Below, piece after piece: positions 49,870 to 60,396 of a stretch of DNA of 64,000 nt. Source of the stretch: Batillaria attramentaria (Eukaryota; Mollusca; Gastropoda; Batillariidae). The stretch's first letter is position 1, and each line of letters begins with the position of its first letter. The DNA lies in the NCBI GenBank assembly GCA_018292915.2, contig JACVVK020000140.1, forward strand, positions 986,001 through 1,050,000, in the 5' to 3' direction. The position numbers and the translations under genes are program-made. The notes under the pieces are model-generated. The model ran no database searches. It had not been told where the DNA came from and worked only from the letters and a program-made list of their open reading frames with translations.

Positions 49870-51560
49870 ACTCAATCTTCCACGTACACGGATTGCATGA
49901 TACAATGTATGTACAACTCGCCAGCCGAAAAAGGAGCGGCCCACCCTCTGTATAGTTACCATTTGTATGCGGAATTTGTACGTCTGCACTCAAAACTACC
50001 GTCCGACCTTCAGATCTATGCTCAAAATGCCTTTCACATTTATAATTGCAAAGCAAATTCAGTTGAACCCCCTCCCCTCCCCCGCCCCACACCTGCCAAG
50101 GCCCTCTACTTTTAGAATTAGTAGCTTGCTAGAATTTTTTCTAAGTTTACTTTGGGTACAGAAAAATACCTGTATGCGTCAGAGTGCAAAAAGATTGGCG
50201 GAATAACGAAGAAGTGTTTATGTAGATGGATTAGTAGGAACCGCTCCTTGGCGACAGGGGCTAGCACAGAGAATAATCACATTTGTCTTGCTTACAATGG
50301 AGAGTAATAATTATGGGAGCAAAATTACTTCCCAGACGGCGTCTACGATTAAATTTTCCTTGGGCGTTGACAAAACTAATCTGATCAGTAAGGAGTGTCG
50401 TCATACAAGTCCAAGTGACGTGTGATAACAAGTAAACGTCACGATGTCACGAAAATCGGTCAGGCATTATTACACTGAAACGCCGCTGAAAGTCACAAAG
50501 GATAGTGAGTATTGTCTGGAACAAGCTCAGGCATGTGTCTCATTCCTGTGTCTATCTCGTGCTGTAGTTACAGATCTTGAGAAGCTGACAACCGCTATTC
50601 TACAACTTCAATAAAAGTGCCAACGAATTTGACTTCGTTCTCGATTTGCGTCACTTTTATTTAGTTTTGAGGGCGGGGGAAAAATGATTGTAATCATAAG
50701 AACAGCGCCAGACCTTTTCACTGACATAATCACAGGTGTAGGGGGATCACCATTCTATGTGTTCATGTGTATTTCGTCTCAAAAGTGCGTGCTTCTGCGA
50801 GTAAATATTCCGTGTAGCAGACGACAGAACACTCGGTCACTGGACTGCACATGCAGTGACGACCGAATAATATTCGGTCGCTGGCACTGAAAGACATCAA
50901 TAACCACTGTTCATTGTTAACCACTAAAATTCACCATTATGACAGTGAGCATGATTATTTGTAGTAGCAGTAGCAGCAGTAGCAGCAACAGTAATACGTA
51001 GTAGTAGTAGTAGTAGTAATAATAGTAGTAGTAGTAGTAGTAGTAGCAGTAGTAGTCTGCTATGCCAAAGAGAACAGGTCGACATTAGGTGCAAATGGTG
51101 TAAGCTGTAAAAGGAAGCACCGACTGATACATAAACAAACAACCAAACCAAGAACAACAATAGACTGAACAGACAAAATAATCTGACAGGGCAAGGAAAA
51201 CACGGTCAAATAAAAAAAAAAAAAAACCTTCAGGATATCAATATCGTGATTACACAGCTCAAACTTCAGCCTGAAAGATCCACTGAGTTGGCCTGTTTGA
51301 TGTCCATGACCCATGCTGTGCTGTGCGCCAGAGAGAAAACGTGAATTCGTTTTCCTGCAATACTTGTTCAGCTACAGTTCTTTCAAGATGTAGGGGATAA
51401 TGGGCAGTAAACGGGTGATCCAATCACTCAACAGTCTTTTCCGTGGCTTCATAACACACTGCGCCTTTAGCTCTAGTTATTCAATATTCTTTAACGTTAA
51501 AATGAACCTTTACAAAATAAAGAAAAATGATAAATGAATAAAAACCCATTCGTGCAAATA
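49870..51560. other. Non-coding stretch; TAG repeat
   Basis: Mostly unique sequence, with (TAG/CAG)n at about 50960-51055. No exon with a recognisable domain was found. By position this is the start of the long intron before the receptor tail exon. Confidence 0.45.
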
Positions 51561-51564
51561 AGAG

Positions 51565-51741
51565 GGTTTGAGTTAAACTCCCAAACACCCAAACCCTCTT
51601 ATTCCACCACGTATGGGTGATATCAAAGACGGGGCAACGAGAAAAAAAGGCCAGTACAAATATTTGGCCCCAGCCGAGATTCGAACATGACTCTAGCATT
51701 GAGAGTCCAACGCTCTACCATTCAGCTATCCCGGCCCCCCT
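51565..51741 (-). mobile_element. SINE-1 copy, minus orientation
   Basis: The plus-strand reading ATGGGTGATATCAAAGACGG, GGCCCCAGCC and GCTCTACCATTCAGCTATCC is the inverse of SINE-1. It is in the sense orientation of the receptor gene, about 230 bp downstream of the TM7 exon donor. Confidence 0.9.
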
Positions 51742-51744
51742 AAT

Positions 51745-51801
51745 ACAAAAAAAAAAAAAAATAAATACGGAAATGAATGAATAAAAGGTAGATAAATAAA
51801 C

Positions 51802-51845
<44 letters not shown>

Positions 51846-51900
51846 CGCAAACAACCCAACAAACAAATAAACAAACCTTCAAAAAAAAAAAAAAAAAAAC
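51745..51900. repeat. Poly-A, GA/CAGA and AAAC simple repeats
   Basis: A runs at 51747-51761 and about 51881-51899, and GA/CAGA at 51799-51845. Confidence 0.85.
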
Positions 51901-51971
51901 TGAATTCATTAATGCGTGCAAGAGGAGGAAGCCGATTAGTTAGCTTACACACGCTACTTGGAAAGACAAAC

Positions 51972-52260
51972 CTGTGTTTATGCACCTTGCAAAGTTGGAA
52001 AGCTCCGTAGATCATGGGGTTCAGCATATAGTTTGACAATCCGATGACGGAGAACCAGAGGTGGGTGCGAGGCTCGATCTCCTTCCACCCCAGGAACGTG
52101 ATGCAGATGAAGATGATGTAGTATGGCGACCAGCACAGGATGAAGGCCAACACAATCACGACCGACAACCGCAGCGACTTCCGCTTTGCCCTGCGCAGTA
52201 GGTTGCTGCGCACGGGACCCCTGCTTCCGGTCTCTCCGGAGCAGCTTGAAACTATGGACT
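51972..52260 (-). CDS. GPCR exon: intracellular loop 3, TM6, extracellular loop 3, TM7
   Basis: The exon is 289 nt on the minus strand. Its acceptor is GTCCGTCCAG and its donor ACAG followed by GTTTGT. It starts with two bases of a split codon, has 95 full codons and ends with two bases. The order is an ICL3 segment with a basic end (LLRRAKRKSLRLS), TM6 with the class A signature LAFILCWSPYY, a loop GWKEIEPRTHLW, TM7 with LSNYMLNPMIYGAF (NPxxY variant) and helix 8 start QLCKVHKHR. CWSPYY and NPMIYGAF, together with the TM5 exon, point to GnRH/AKH/corazonin-type receptors. Such receptors act at the plasma membrane and usually couple to Gq or Gs (family knowledge). An alternative donor after LCK (AAG then GTGCAT) exists but does not preserve the phase with the tail exon. 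Confidence 0.93.
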
Positions 52261-52414
52261 CTGGACGGACGAAATGAATAGATTTTTTTTTTTAATGTAA
52301 CGCTAACAAACGAAATAATAATAACGATAATGATAATGATACTTAGGCTCTTCTCTGAATTTTCGACTACAACTTGTGTCACATCCACATTCTTGTACCG
52401 TAGTTCACAGGGGG

Positions 52415-52600
52415 TAGGAGGGGGAGTCGGGGGGGGGGGTCTAGTCGTTAAGGTGTCCGACTTCGGACCCGAAGCTGCCTGGTTTAAATCCCTGGTGGAC
52501 AGGAATTTGGTGGAAATTTTCCTTTCCAAATCGATTCAAAATCACGAACAGGCTCGTTTACTGTGCCTGTCTCTCCCTCGTGTACACACGCACGCATAAC
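52415..52600 (+). mobile_element. Diverged tRNA-derived SINE fragment
   Basis: GTCTAGTCGTTAAGGTGTCC (box A-like) and TGGTTTAAATCCCTGG (box B-like) suggest a tRNA-derived head with a short body. It is related in layout to SINE-2 but diverged. Confidence 0.55.
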
Positions 52601-52724
52601 ATCAAATGTGCATGTTAAAAATACCATTCCTTAAGGGAGGAGCCGTGGAAAGAAATCATACACATCATGCAAGAAAAGAAAGTGGGTGGCGCTGCACTGT
52701 GGCGACGCGCTCTCCCTGGCTGGT

Positions 52725-52905
52725 GGTGGTGGTGGTGGTGGTGTGTGTGCGTGTGTGTGTGTGTGGGGGGGGGGGGCACCCCGAATTTCCCTTTCTCAGG
52801 TATGAGACTATGTAAGTTGTTATATCAATCCCTTCCATGGTTTTGGGAAGAAGATGGGTAGGGAGGGGGGTGGGGGGGGGTGGGGGGTGGTGAGTCGGTG
52901 GGAGT
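52725..52905. repeat. TGG, TG and G-run simple repeats
   Basis: (TGG)n, (TG)n and G runs. It lies within the intron between the TM6 exon and the possible cassette exon. Confidence 0.85.
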
Positions 52906-53095
52906 GGGCAGACCGGGCGGGAGATGGGTGGAAATGACGTTCTCTGAACTTGCTGGTCCATGCGCGTGGTTTTCTTGCCCACCTTGATTTCCACCAAAGA
53001 CCACACTGTTGACGCGAATCACGAAGGCACGTGCAACAAAGTGAATTACTTCTACAAAAGAAAAAGCGTACGGTACAAAAAGCTTCTGCACACAC

Positions 53096-53209
53096 CTTCC
53101 CTGGAGAGGCGTGGATCACAAGTATCCCCACAGAGGCAGGCACGTCTGTAGTGGTGCCACAGGGTGACCCAGGACTTCCTGCCGTTCAGCGGGTGCAAGC
53201 TGTCCATTA
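53096..53209 (-). CDS. Possible in-frame cassette exon in intracellular loop 3 of the GPCR
   Basis: On the minus strand TCCGTCTCTGTGTTGTGTG and TTTCAG precede a 114-nt open segment that ends at GGGAAG followed by GTGTGTGCAG. The segment starts with two bases completing a codon begun by the TM5 exon (G plus TA gives Val) and ends with one base completed by the TM6 exon (G plus AG gives Glu). It therefore fits the phase on both sides, and its length is a multiple of three. It would add 38 residues to ICL3, including MDSLHPLNGRKSWVTLW and a Cys-rich RRACLCGDTCDP. No stop is present. A receptor without it is also in frame, so it could be alternatively spliced. Nothing in the peptide is a recognised domain. 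It may also be a pseudo-exon, as chance phase fit is about one in three per side. Confidence 0.5.
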
Positions 53210-53335
53210 CTGAAACACACAACACAGAGACGGACACGATGAAACATTACGAATTGCACTAACCGTACTATTGGTTAAATGTGATGACATTTAAGCGGAT
53301 TCAACGTAACATAGGGATAGGTGTTTTGGAGTCCA

Positions 53336-53543
53336 AAACCACAGGGTGGGTGGGTGTTTGGGAGTTGAACGTCCTTTTCCACCACGTATGGGTGATATCA
53401 AAGACGGGACAACGAGGAAAAAAGAAAAGGCCAGCACAAATATTTGGCCCCAGCCGGGACTCGAACTCACGACCCGAGCATTGAAAGTCCAACGCTCTAC
53501 CATTCGGCTTTCCCGCTCACCCACCCCCACCCCTAAACCACAG
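53336..53543 (-). mobile_element. SINE-1 copy with 9-bp target-site duplication
   Basis: The element covers 53345-53534 on the minus strand. It has the SINE-1 head (GGACTTTCAATGCTCGGGTC on the minus strand), body and CACCCACCCACCC tail. AAACCACAG flanks it at 53336-53344 and 53535-53543. It lies about 130 bp upstream of the possible cassette exon in the sense orientation of the receptor gene. Confidence 0.9.
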
Positions 53544-53559
53544 ACTGACAAGTAGAAAG

Positions 53560-53670
53560 TGGTGTTGTTGTTGTTGTTGTTGTGATGGTGGTGGTGGTGG
53601 TGGTAGTGGTTGTGGTGTTGCTGCTGTTGTTGCTGCTGCTGTTCTTGTTCTTGTTGTTGGTGGTGGTACA
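53560..53670. repeat. TTG/GGT/GCT trinucleotide repeats
   Basis: Mixed (TTG)n, (GTG)n and (CTG)n repeats. Confidence 0.88.
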
Positions 53671-53937
53671 CTGGAACAGCAGACTGGCAACAACAGTGTC
53701 AAAAACCAATCTCTAATGTAAAAGCGTATGGGAGACAACTCTCTTTGATAATATATGCTGTAGCGCGAAATTCAAGATGGCGACCCCAGCGATGAGGTTT
53801 TTGCAGACCTGTGTAGGCACGCTACAACTGCTATGATTTCAAACTCAAACGAAAAAGTGCACAAGGTGCAGACAGCAAGACAGCAAAGTAGGTTGGCTCG
53901 TAAAGCAAGAACGTTATTGAATTCTGACCGCGGCAAA

Positions 53938-54265
53938 AGGGGTGAGCGGTGGTCTAATAGGAAGCGCGTCGGATTTAGCCACTGCTCTACTGAACGGCCG
54001 TCACAGCTGTCACGGCGATGAAGCGTGGGTTCGAGCCCAGGTCGAGCTTGTGATATGAGATACCGGTTTTTCCTGGATACCGGGCTGCTCGTAGGGGGTT
54101 TCTCTGGGTAACCCGGCTTTCCTCCTCCTACCCCCCCCCCCCCCACACACACACACACACGCAACGAAAACTGAAAAATAGGATAGCTTCTGGGTGGCGA
54201 CACCGCAGCGACGCACTTCCCTCGGGGGAAACAGCCCAAATATCCCTAAAAAAACAATAAAAGTA
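53938..54265 (+). mobile_element. SINE-3 copy
   Basis: Head GGGGTGAGCGGTGGTCTAAT, box B-like GGGTTCGAGCCCAGGTCG and a body matching the inverted element at 18142-18478, ending in AAAAAAACAATAAAAGTAG. A C run and CA repeat (54131-54161) lie inside the body. Confidence 0.85.
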
Positions 54266-54517
54266 GTTTTTTTTTAAAGTTAACAGGTCTAGACTGCCAG
54301 TTGGATGTCTTTCTCGGGTGATGACTTCAAATGACAGATATGCGAAGGATTAGCCCGAGCAACGACAAGGTCCCCCCGACGTTACATCATTTTTTCCCAC
54401 GTGATCTGAGTTCTTGGAAGCATCCTCAGTTACGCAAAGCTCATCGCTGAATTGAAAGATATGGCTCAACTGATGAGAAAGATTTCTCAGTTGAAACTGT
54501 TCGATCAACTGTCAGGT

Positions 54518-54625
54518 GGACTTTCAATGAGTGAGTTCGAATCCTGGCTGTAGTCAAATATTTGTGCTGGTCTTTTTTTTTAAACGTTGTGGAAAAGGGC
54601 GTTAAACTCCCAAACACCCATCCAC
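54518..54625 (+). mobile_element. Internally deleted SINE-1 fragment
   Basis: GGACTTTCAATG then GTTCGAATCC, CAAATATTTGTGCTGG and GGCGTTAAACTCCCAAACAC follow the SINE-1 order. The head and the CCCCGTCTTTGATATCACCC segment are deleted. Confidence 0.75.
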
Positions 54626-54639
54626 TGGTCCGTAGCAGG

Positions 54640-56040
54640 GTTGAACCCGCATCGCTTTTAACCAGCGTTCGTTAAATTAATGCAAACGCACCAATCCAGG
54701 CCCAACCCGGGTTCAACTCGCTAAAATCAATAAAAGTAAACAACCTCTCAGTTTTAATCGGCTTAATCACACGCATGGCCGTGTTAGCTTGATTGCTTTC
54801 TGTCACAGCTGCGGTGGAGAAAAAGGGCAAGGCGTACCAGACGCAGTCGCTTGTAAAACCTTGTCTGGGCTGTACAGGCATTGCACCTTACACCTTACAG
54901 AGCCAGAGCTCTCTGTGGTGGCTGCTTCTAAGAACTAACGTGAGAAAAATAATTTCGCCGCCCAGACTGGCAACGGCTGTACGACATAAAAGCGACATCT
55001 TTGCGCGACAGGAGTTTTCGTATTATAATCAATCCCGCGGGAGTGCCCTGTTTGGTATATTTCCCGTAACACAAACTCGCAAATGTACATGGCCTGTTTA
55101 AATATATTACTAACCGCCCCCCTTCACAGACACCACCCATAATCGATCTTGCTATTGTGAACTTTATTTTGAATGACATTGAATTGCATTTTCACGGCTA
55201 AAAACAACTGCGTTGGAGTAGGGTCTCCATATCAGCAGCCTCCCTCGGTTTGTCGTACTTAATGTCAAAACAAAAGTCGGGAGTCATTATTCAAGAACAA
55301 AACTCGTGTGTCGCCCCCCGCCCCTCTACCCCCTCCCCCTTTCTCATGATCTTGTTATTGTCAATTTTTTTCCTCAGTAAAGACTCAACTGCATTTTCAT
55401 TGCAAACGCAGATATATCGGTTCAGCGTTTCCGTACTGAACACTCCCGTTCGGTTAATCATACTTGATGTCAAAACACAAAACATAATATTCTGTTTCCG
55501 TCGTCATCATTCAGAAAACAGGATGCATAAGCCGCCATAACTTTTTTAAAAACAGTTTGCCTCGGCAAGCAGAACAAGAGATTATCCTTGCGTAGGCTGC
55601 TTGTTTTTCTCTAATCTTGTGCGTGCGTGCGTGCGTGCGTGCGTGTGCGTGTGCGTGTGTGTGTGTGACACACACATGAAAAATATTAACTTAGTGCTAA
55701 CAATTATCAAGAGAAGCCAGTCTTACGTATGGCAATGTGCAGTTGAGCTGCAAAATATCTTTCAAACTCGTGTAAAAATTTGGCTGTTAAAATGCCAGAA
55801 TGTTATTAGTGTTGTCATTGTCTGACACCAAAGACAAAAATCTGCGCAAATGCCATAGAAAAACACAGATTTTATGGACACTCGTACGCCTGATAAAGAG
55901 ACTGCAGCTGCAGGAGAAGACAAGACAAGATTATGTTTTATGGCTGCGTTTGTGCAATTTCCATTAGTGTGGCATGACGGCTTGCGGGCAGTAATGCAGG
56001 GCTTGAACCGTATATCAAACTTGTTTGGTATGATTCCGGC
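54640..56040. other. Non-coding stretch; short CGTG/TG repeat
   Basis: (GCGT)n and (GTGT)n lie at about 55619-55668. No recognisable exon or repeat family otherwise. Confidence 0.45.
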
Positions 56041-56059
56041 GCTGGCAAAGGTGGAGTCA

Positions 56060-56070
56060 TGATCACCACC

Positions 56071-56131
<61 letters not shown>

Positions 56132-56360
56132 GGGTGGGTGGGTGTTTGGGGGTTTAACGTCCTTTTCCACCACATACGGGTGATATCAAAGACGGGGCAA
56201 CGATGAAAAAAAAGACCAGCACAACTATCTGGCCCCAGCCGGGATACGAACTCACGACCCGAGCATTGGAAGTCCAACGCTCTACCATTCGACCACCTCG
56301 GCTCCCCCCCTCCCCCCCCCCCCCCCCCCCCCCACCACCACCACCACCAACAACAACAAG
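56060..56360 (-). mobile_element. SINE-1 copy inserted in a CAA/CCA repeat
   Basis: Bases about 56133-56308 are a full SINE-1 in minus orientation. It is flanked on the left by (CCA)n(CAA)n and on the right by a C run and (CCA)n(CAA)n. The target was a trinucleotide repeat, so the target-site duplication cannot be delimited. Confidence 0.88.
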
Positions 56361-56364
56361 CCGT

Positions 56365-57180
56365 CAAGAAAAACTAACATCCAATGTTAACGACAACAAT
56401 CACTTCAGTCTCAGTCGCAATTTACTGCTCTGTTGGTTTGAGCCTCAGCTAGGTAACTTGATTTCACTCATTCGGTTACCACTTCTTCTACACTTTTCCT
56501 TATTCGTTAGACGCACTTGTTGTTATTGTCGGGTAGAGCCCCTAGAAGGAGGATCGTATTTTCATAAAGCTGGTCGAAGTGTGCAATAAGTGATCCAGTT
56601 TACGACCACCTTCCAGCGGTCAACCCAATTATCCCCTCCTTTGTCTGCAGCCTGGTTTGTTTTCTCCCACAAAAAGATAAAAACATGTCAGCGAACACGA
56701 CAGCTCGTTTCTCGGTCGCGTCAGTTCGAGAAACACAAGCTGTGACCAATCAATGGAAATGTATCCCTTTTTCAAAATCCAGGTCAAGAAAAGTCGTTCA
56801 GAACACTTTGGCACCTGGCCGACATAAATCAATGAAAACGCCATTCAGATGTGGAATAAACAGGATGCAAGAACACTCTTGTTGTAAATGATACAGCTGC
56901 GAGTATTCATTCAAAGCATATGGAACACAATGGAAGGGGGGAAGTTGTTTCACTAACGATTCTATTATTCCACGCTGTTTGTGGTTGACGTTATGATACA
57001 TTTGAACATCGAAACCTTTCATTTTGCTACCTCGGATATTCACGAATCAAAGGGTTCTTTGGAATTCACTCTCTGTTTTGGCCTGTCGTGATTGTCGCGC
57101 TTATGAGTGGAACAACAACAGACCCGCATGCGCAAGCTTTTGCCACAAACTTACGCCAACCTTGACCTAGATACAGCTAT
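56365..57180. other. Non-coding stretch without recognisable features
   Basis: No exon, RNA gene or known repeat was recognised in either strand. Confidence 0.45.
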
Positions 57181-57189
57181 CCGGTGGTA

Positions 57190-57310
57190 TACCTTAATAA
57201 TGATAATAATAATAATAATAAATTGATGATAATAATAATAATAATATAGCGCTATAACATATTAATAAATTACAGATCTAACATATTAATAAATTACAGA
57301 TCTAAGTGCT
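57190..57310 (-). repeat. AAT repeat and duplicated 24-bp segment of a retroelement tail
   Basis: (AAT)n at 57198-57245 is followed by TATAGCGCTATAAC and two direct copies of ACATATTAATAAATTACAGA-TCTA. In minus reading it resembles the GCGCTATATAAG tail seen at 22930. Confidence 0.7.
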
Positions 57311-57362
57311 TTGCACACACAGCAGACATTTAGAGCAAAAACACCGATTTTAACGGTGTGGC

Positions 57363-60300
57363 ATGCCGCACACAATTGCAGTGAAAGCCGAAAGGAAGCT
57401 GCAAGGCCGACCCCCCTTCTAACACCCAGAACAACAACGAGAGTAGCCACATGGAACATCAGGACAATGTTTGAAGTAGGAAGGACCATACAAGTAGCAA
57501 GAGAGATGAAGAACTACAAGATAGGAGTACTGGGACTGAGTGAGACAAGGTGGCTACAGACAGGACAGCTGAGATTTTCATCGGGAGAGCATTTGCTGTA
57601 CTCTGGACACACAGAGGATGGAGCCCCCCACACTGAGGGCGTGGCCCTGATGCTGGCACCGGAGGCACAGCGGGCACTCATCGGCTGGGAACCTGTCAAC
57701 TCCCGCATCATCACAGCCAAATTCATCACCAAGAAAAAAGACATCAAGCTGAACATCATCCAGTGCTATGCTCCCACCAATGATGCGGAAGAGGAGAAAA
57801 AAGATGACTTCTACCAACAACTGCAGACAGTGATAGATAGAGGAGGAGCCAAGGACATGACCATACTGATGGGAGACTTCAACGCCAAGATTGGATCAGA
57901 CAACACAGGCTACGAGGACACCATGGGAACACACGGACTGGGACAGATGAACGAAAATGGCGAGCGCTTTGCAAACTTTTGTGCCCTGAACCAGCTAGTG
58001 ATAGGAGGCAGCATCTTCCCACACAAGCGCATCCACAAGGCCACATGGAGATCACCGGACCATGTCACGGAGAACCAGATTGATCACATCTGCATCAGCC
58101 GGAAGTTCAGGAGATCGTGGCGGGATGTGCGCGTGATGAGGGGTGCCGATGTATCATCAGACCACCACCTTCTTGCAACAACATTGAGACTTCGGCTTAA
58201 GAGGCACACCAACGCCAACAACACACGGACCAGGTACAACGTTGGACTACTCAGGAACACAGAGACACAAGCAGCATTCCGGATCAGCCTTTCCAACAGG
58301 TTCCAGCCACTGCAAGACCTGATAGAAGACAGTGAAATGGACATCGAGACACACTGGGAACACAGCAAGAAACTTTGGCACGACACATGCGAAGAGGTCC
58401 TTGGCAAGAGAAAGACCCATGGCCAACATAAGGAATGGATCTCTGCTGATACCATCCAGAAGCTGGAAGTTAGGAAAGAGAAGAAAACTGCACTGAACAC
58501 GAGCCGAACAAGAAGAGCTAAGGCAAAGGCACAGGAAGAATACACAGCAGCTGACAGAGAAGTGAAGAGGAGCACCAGGAAGGACAAGAGGGACTACATC
58601 GACAACCTGGCCAGTCAAGCAGAGGAAGCAGCCCGACAAGGGAATCTAAAAGACCTGTACCAGGTGACCAAGAAGCTCGCGGGCAAATTCCAGCAGACAG
58701 ACAAACCAGTGAAGGACAAGAACGGGCACCCACTGACAACAACTGAGGAACAGCTGAAGCGATGGGCAGAACACTTCAGGGAGCTGTTAAATCGCCCCAT
58801 CCCTGAAGCACCACCAGACATCCCACCAGCAGAGACAGAACTACCCATCAACTGTGACAAGCCCTCTAAGGCGGAGATCAGGAAAGCCATCATGACGCTG
58901 AGAAATGGGAAAGCTGCAGGGCCGGACGAGATACCAGCAGAAGCCATCAAAGCAGACACAGAGACAGCCGTCAACATGCTGCACAGCCTTTTCAGCAAGA
59001 TCTGGGAGAAGGAGGAGGTGCCAGCCCAGTGGAAAGAAGGGATCGTCATCAAGCTGCCAAAGAAAGGGGACCTCAGGGACTGCAGCAACTACCGAGGGAT
59101 CATGCTCCTGTCAGTGCCAGGCAAGGTTCTCAACAGAATTCTACTGGAGAGGATGAGAGAGGCAGTCGACCCCATGCTCCGAGACCAGCAGGCGGGCTTT
59201 CGCAGGAACAGGTCCTGCGCTGACCAGATTGCCAGCCTACGCATCATTGTGGAGCAGTCACTGGAGTGGAACTCCCCTCTCTACATCAACTTCATAGACT
59301 ATGAGAAGGCTTTCGACAGTGTAGACAGAGAGGCACTGTGGAAGCTGCTAAGGCACTATGGAGTTCCCGGGAAGATCATCTCCTTGATCCAGTGCACCTA
59401 CCAAGACATGAGCTGCAGGATTGCCCATGCTGGCCAGTTGTCAGAAAGCTTCGAGGTGAAGACCGGAGTCCGCCAGGGATGCCTGTTGTCCCCGTTCCTC
59501 TTCCTCCTGGTCATCGACTGGATCATGAAGACCACTACAGCAGGCAGGAAAAACGGGATACAGTGGACACTCTGGACGCAGCTGGATGACCTCGACTTCG
59601 CAGACGACCTGGCGCTCCTGTCTCACAGCCACAGCCAGATGCAGGACAAGACTACGCGCCTGGAAGCCACATCAGCCGGAACAGGGCTCAAGATCAACAG
59701 GAAGAAAACCGAGCTGATGAAGATCAACACCACTGCCAACACACCAGTCACAGTCGGTGGAGAGCCCATCAGGGAGGTAGAGTCCTTTGTCTACCTGGGA
59801 AGTGTGGTTGATGGACAGGGAGGCACAGACCGAGACGTCACAGCCAGAATCGGCAAGGCAAGGGCAGCAATGGTCATGCTGAAGAACGTCTGGGCATCCA
59901 AAGTTGTCAGCATAAGAACCAAACTTCGCATCTTCAACTCCAACGTGAAGTCGGTTCTGCTCTACGGATGCGAAACATGGAGGACAACGAAGACCATGCA
60001 GCAGAAGATCCAGACATTTCTCAACACCTGTCTGAGGCGCATCTTCAACATCCGATGGCCAGAGAAGATCCGGAATGAAGAGCTGTGGGAGCGAGCGGGG
60101 CAGGAACCAGTGGCCAAGCAGATCCTGCGGAGGAAGTGGGGCTGGATTGGACACACCCTCAGGAAGCCAGCATCCAGCACCACACGCCAAGCCCTGACAT
60201 GGAACCCACAGGGGAAAAGGAAGAGAGGCCGGCCTCGCAACAGCTGGAGGCGGGACACTGAGGCAGAGCTATGTAAGCAGGGTACCAACTGGACTGGAGT

Positions 60301-60396
60301 GGCAAGACTAGCCCAGAACAGAGTGCGATGGCGAAGGGTTGTCGATGGCCTATGCTCCACGTGGAGCCAAGGGCCTAAGTAAGTATGCCGCACACA
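57363..60396 (+). mobile_element. Nearly complete RTE-like LINE with 12-bp target-site duplication
   Basis: The element covers about 57375-60384 (3.0 kb). ATGCCGCACACA occurs at 57363-57374 and 60385-60396 and is read as the target-site duplication. The 3' end is CCTAAGTAAGT, a short TAAG repeat. The single long reading frame has no stop or frameshift. It lies in the intron between the TM5 and TM6 exons of the receptor, antisense to that gene. Confidence 0.9.
57377..60382 (+). CDS. LINE endonuclease-reverse transcriptase (about 1000 aa)
   Basis: The protein would nick target DNA and reverse-transcribe the element RNA. Counting residues from the upstream limit of the open frame (base 57311), motifs in order are as follows. 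TWNIRTM near 48-53 and SETRW (APE-type endonuclease), NIIQCYAPTND, MGDFNAKIGSD near 187, and SSDHHLL near 282. The reverse transcriptase has NYRGIMLLSVPGK near 593, QQAGFRRNRSC, FIDYEKAFDSVDR, GVRQGCLLSPFLF and the catalytic FADDLALLSH near 762. The C-terminal region has LLYGCETWR and WGWIGHTLRKP, ending GLCSTWSQGPK. Both catalytic Asp residues of FADD are present. The layout fits RTE-like single-ORF LINEs. The first in-frame ATG (57467) falls after the essential TWN motif, so the natural start is missing or non-AUG and the copy may be slightly 5' truncated. Confidence 0.93.
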   Translation, partial: CSESRKEAARPTPLLTPRTTTRVATWNIRTMFEVGRTIQVAREMKNYKIGVLGLSETRWLQTGQLRFSSGEHLLYSGHTEDGAPHTEGVALMLAPEAQRALIGWEPVNSRIITAKFITKKKDIKLNIIQCYAPTNDAEEEKKDDFYQQLQTVIDRGGAKDMTILMGDFNAKIGSDNTGYEDTMGTHGLGQMNENGERFANFCALNQLVIGGSIFPHKRIHKATWRSPDHVTENQIDHICISRKFRRSWRDVRVMRGADVSSDHHLLATTLRLRLKRHTNANNTRTRYNVGLLRNTETQAAFRISLSNRFQPLQDLIEDSEMDIETHWEHSKKLWHDTCEEVLGKRKTHGQHKEWISADTIQKLEVRKEKKTALNTSRTRRAKAKAQEEYTAADREVKRSTRKDKRDYIDNLASQAEEAARQGNLKDLYQVTKKLAGKFQQTDKPVKDKNGHPLTTTEEQLKRWAEHFRELLNRPIPEAPPDIPPAETELPINCDKPSKAEIRKAIMTLRNGKAAGPDEIPAEAIKADTETAVNMLHSLFSKIWEKEEVPAQWKEGIVIKLPKKGDLRDCSNYRGIMLLSVPGKVLNRILLERMREAVDPMLRDQQAGFRRNRSCADQIASLRIIVEQSLEWNSPLYINFIDYEKAFDSVDREALWKLLRHYGVPGKIISLIQCTYQDMSCRIAHAGQLSESFEVKTGVRQGCLLSPFLFLLVIDWIMKTTTAGRKNGIQWTLWTQLDDLDFADDLALLSHSHSQMQDKTTRLEATSAGTGLKINRKKTELMKINTTANTPVTVGGEPIREVESFVYLGSVVDGQGGTDRDVTARIGKARAAMVMLKNVWASKVVSIRTKLRIFNSNVKSVLLYGCETWRTTKTMQQKIQTFLNTCLRRIFNIRWPEKIRNEELWERAGQEPVAKQILRRKWGWIGHTLRKPASSTTRQALTWNPQGKRKRGRPRNSWRRDTEAELCKQGTNWTGVARLAQNRVRWRRVVDGLCSTWSQGPK

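Noticed and set aside
51986..52260. Alternative end of the TM7 exon at AAG then GTGCAT
   Set aside because: It breaks the codon phase with the tail exon at 15085, while the donor at 51972 fits. It is kept only as a minor possibility.
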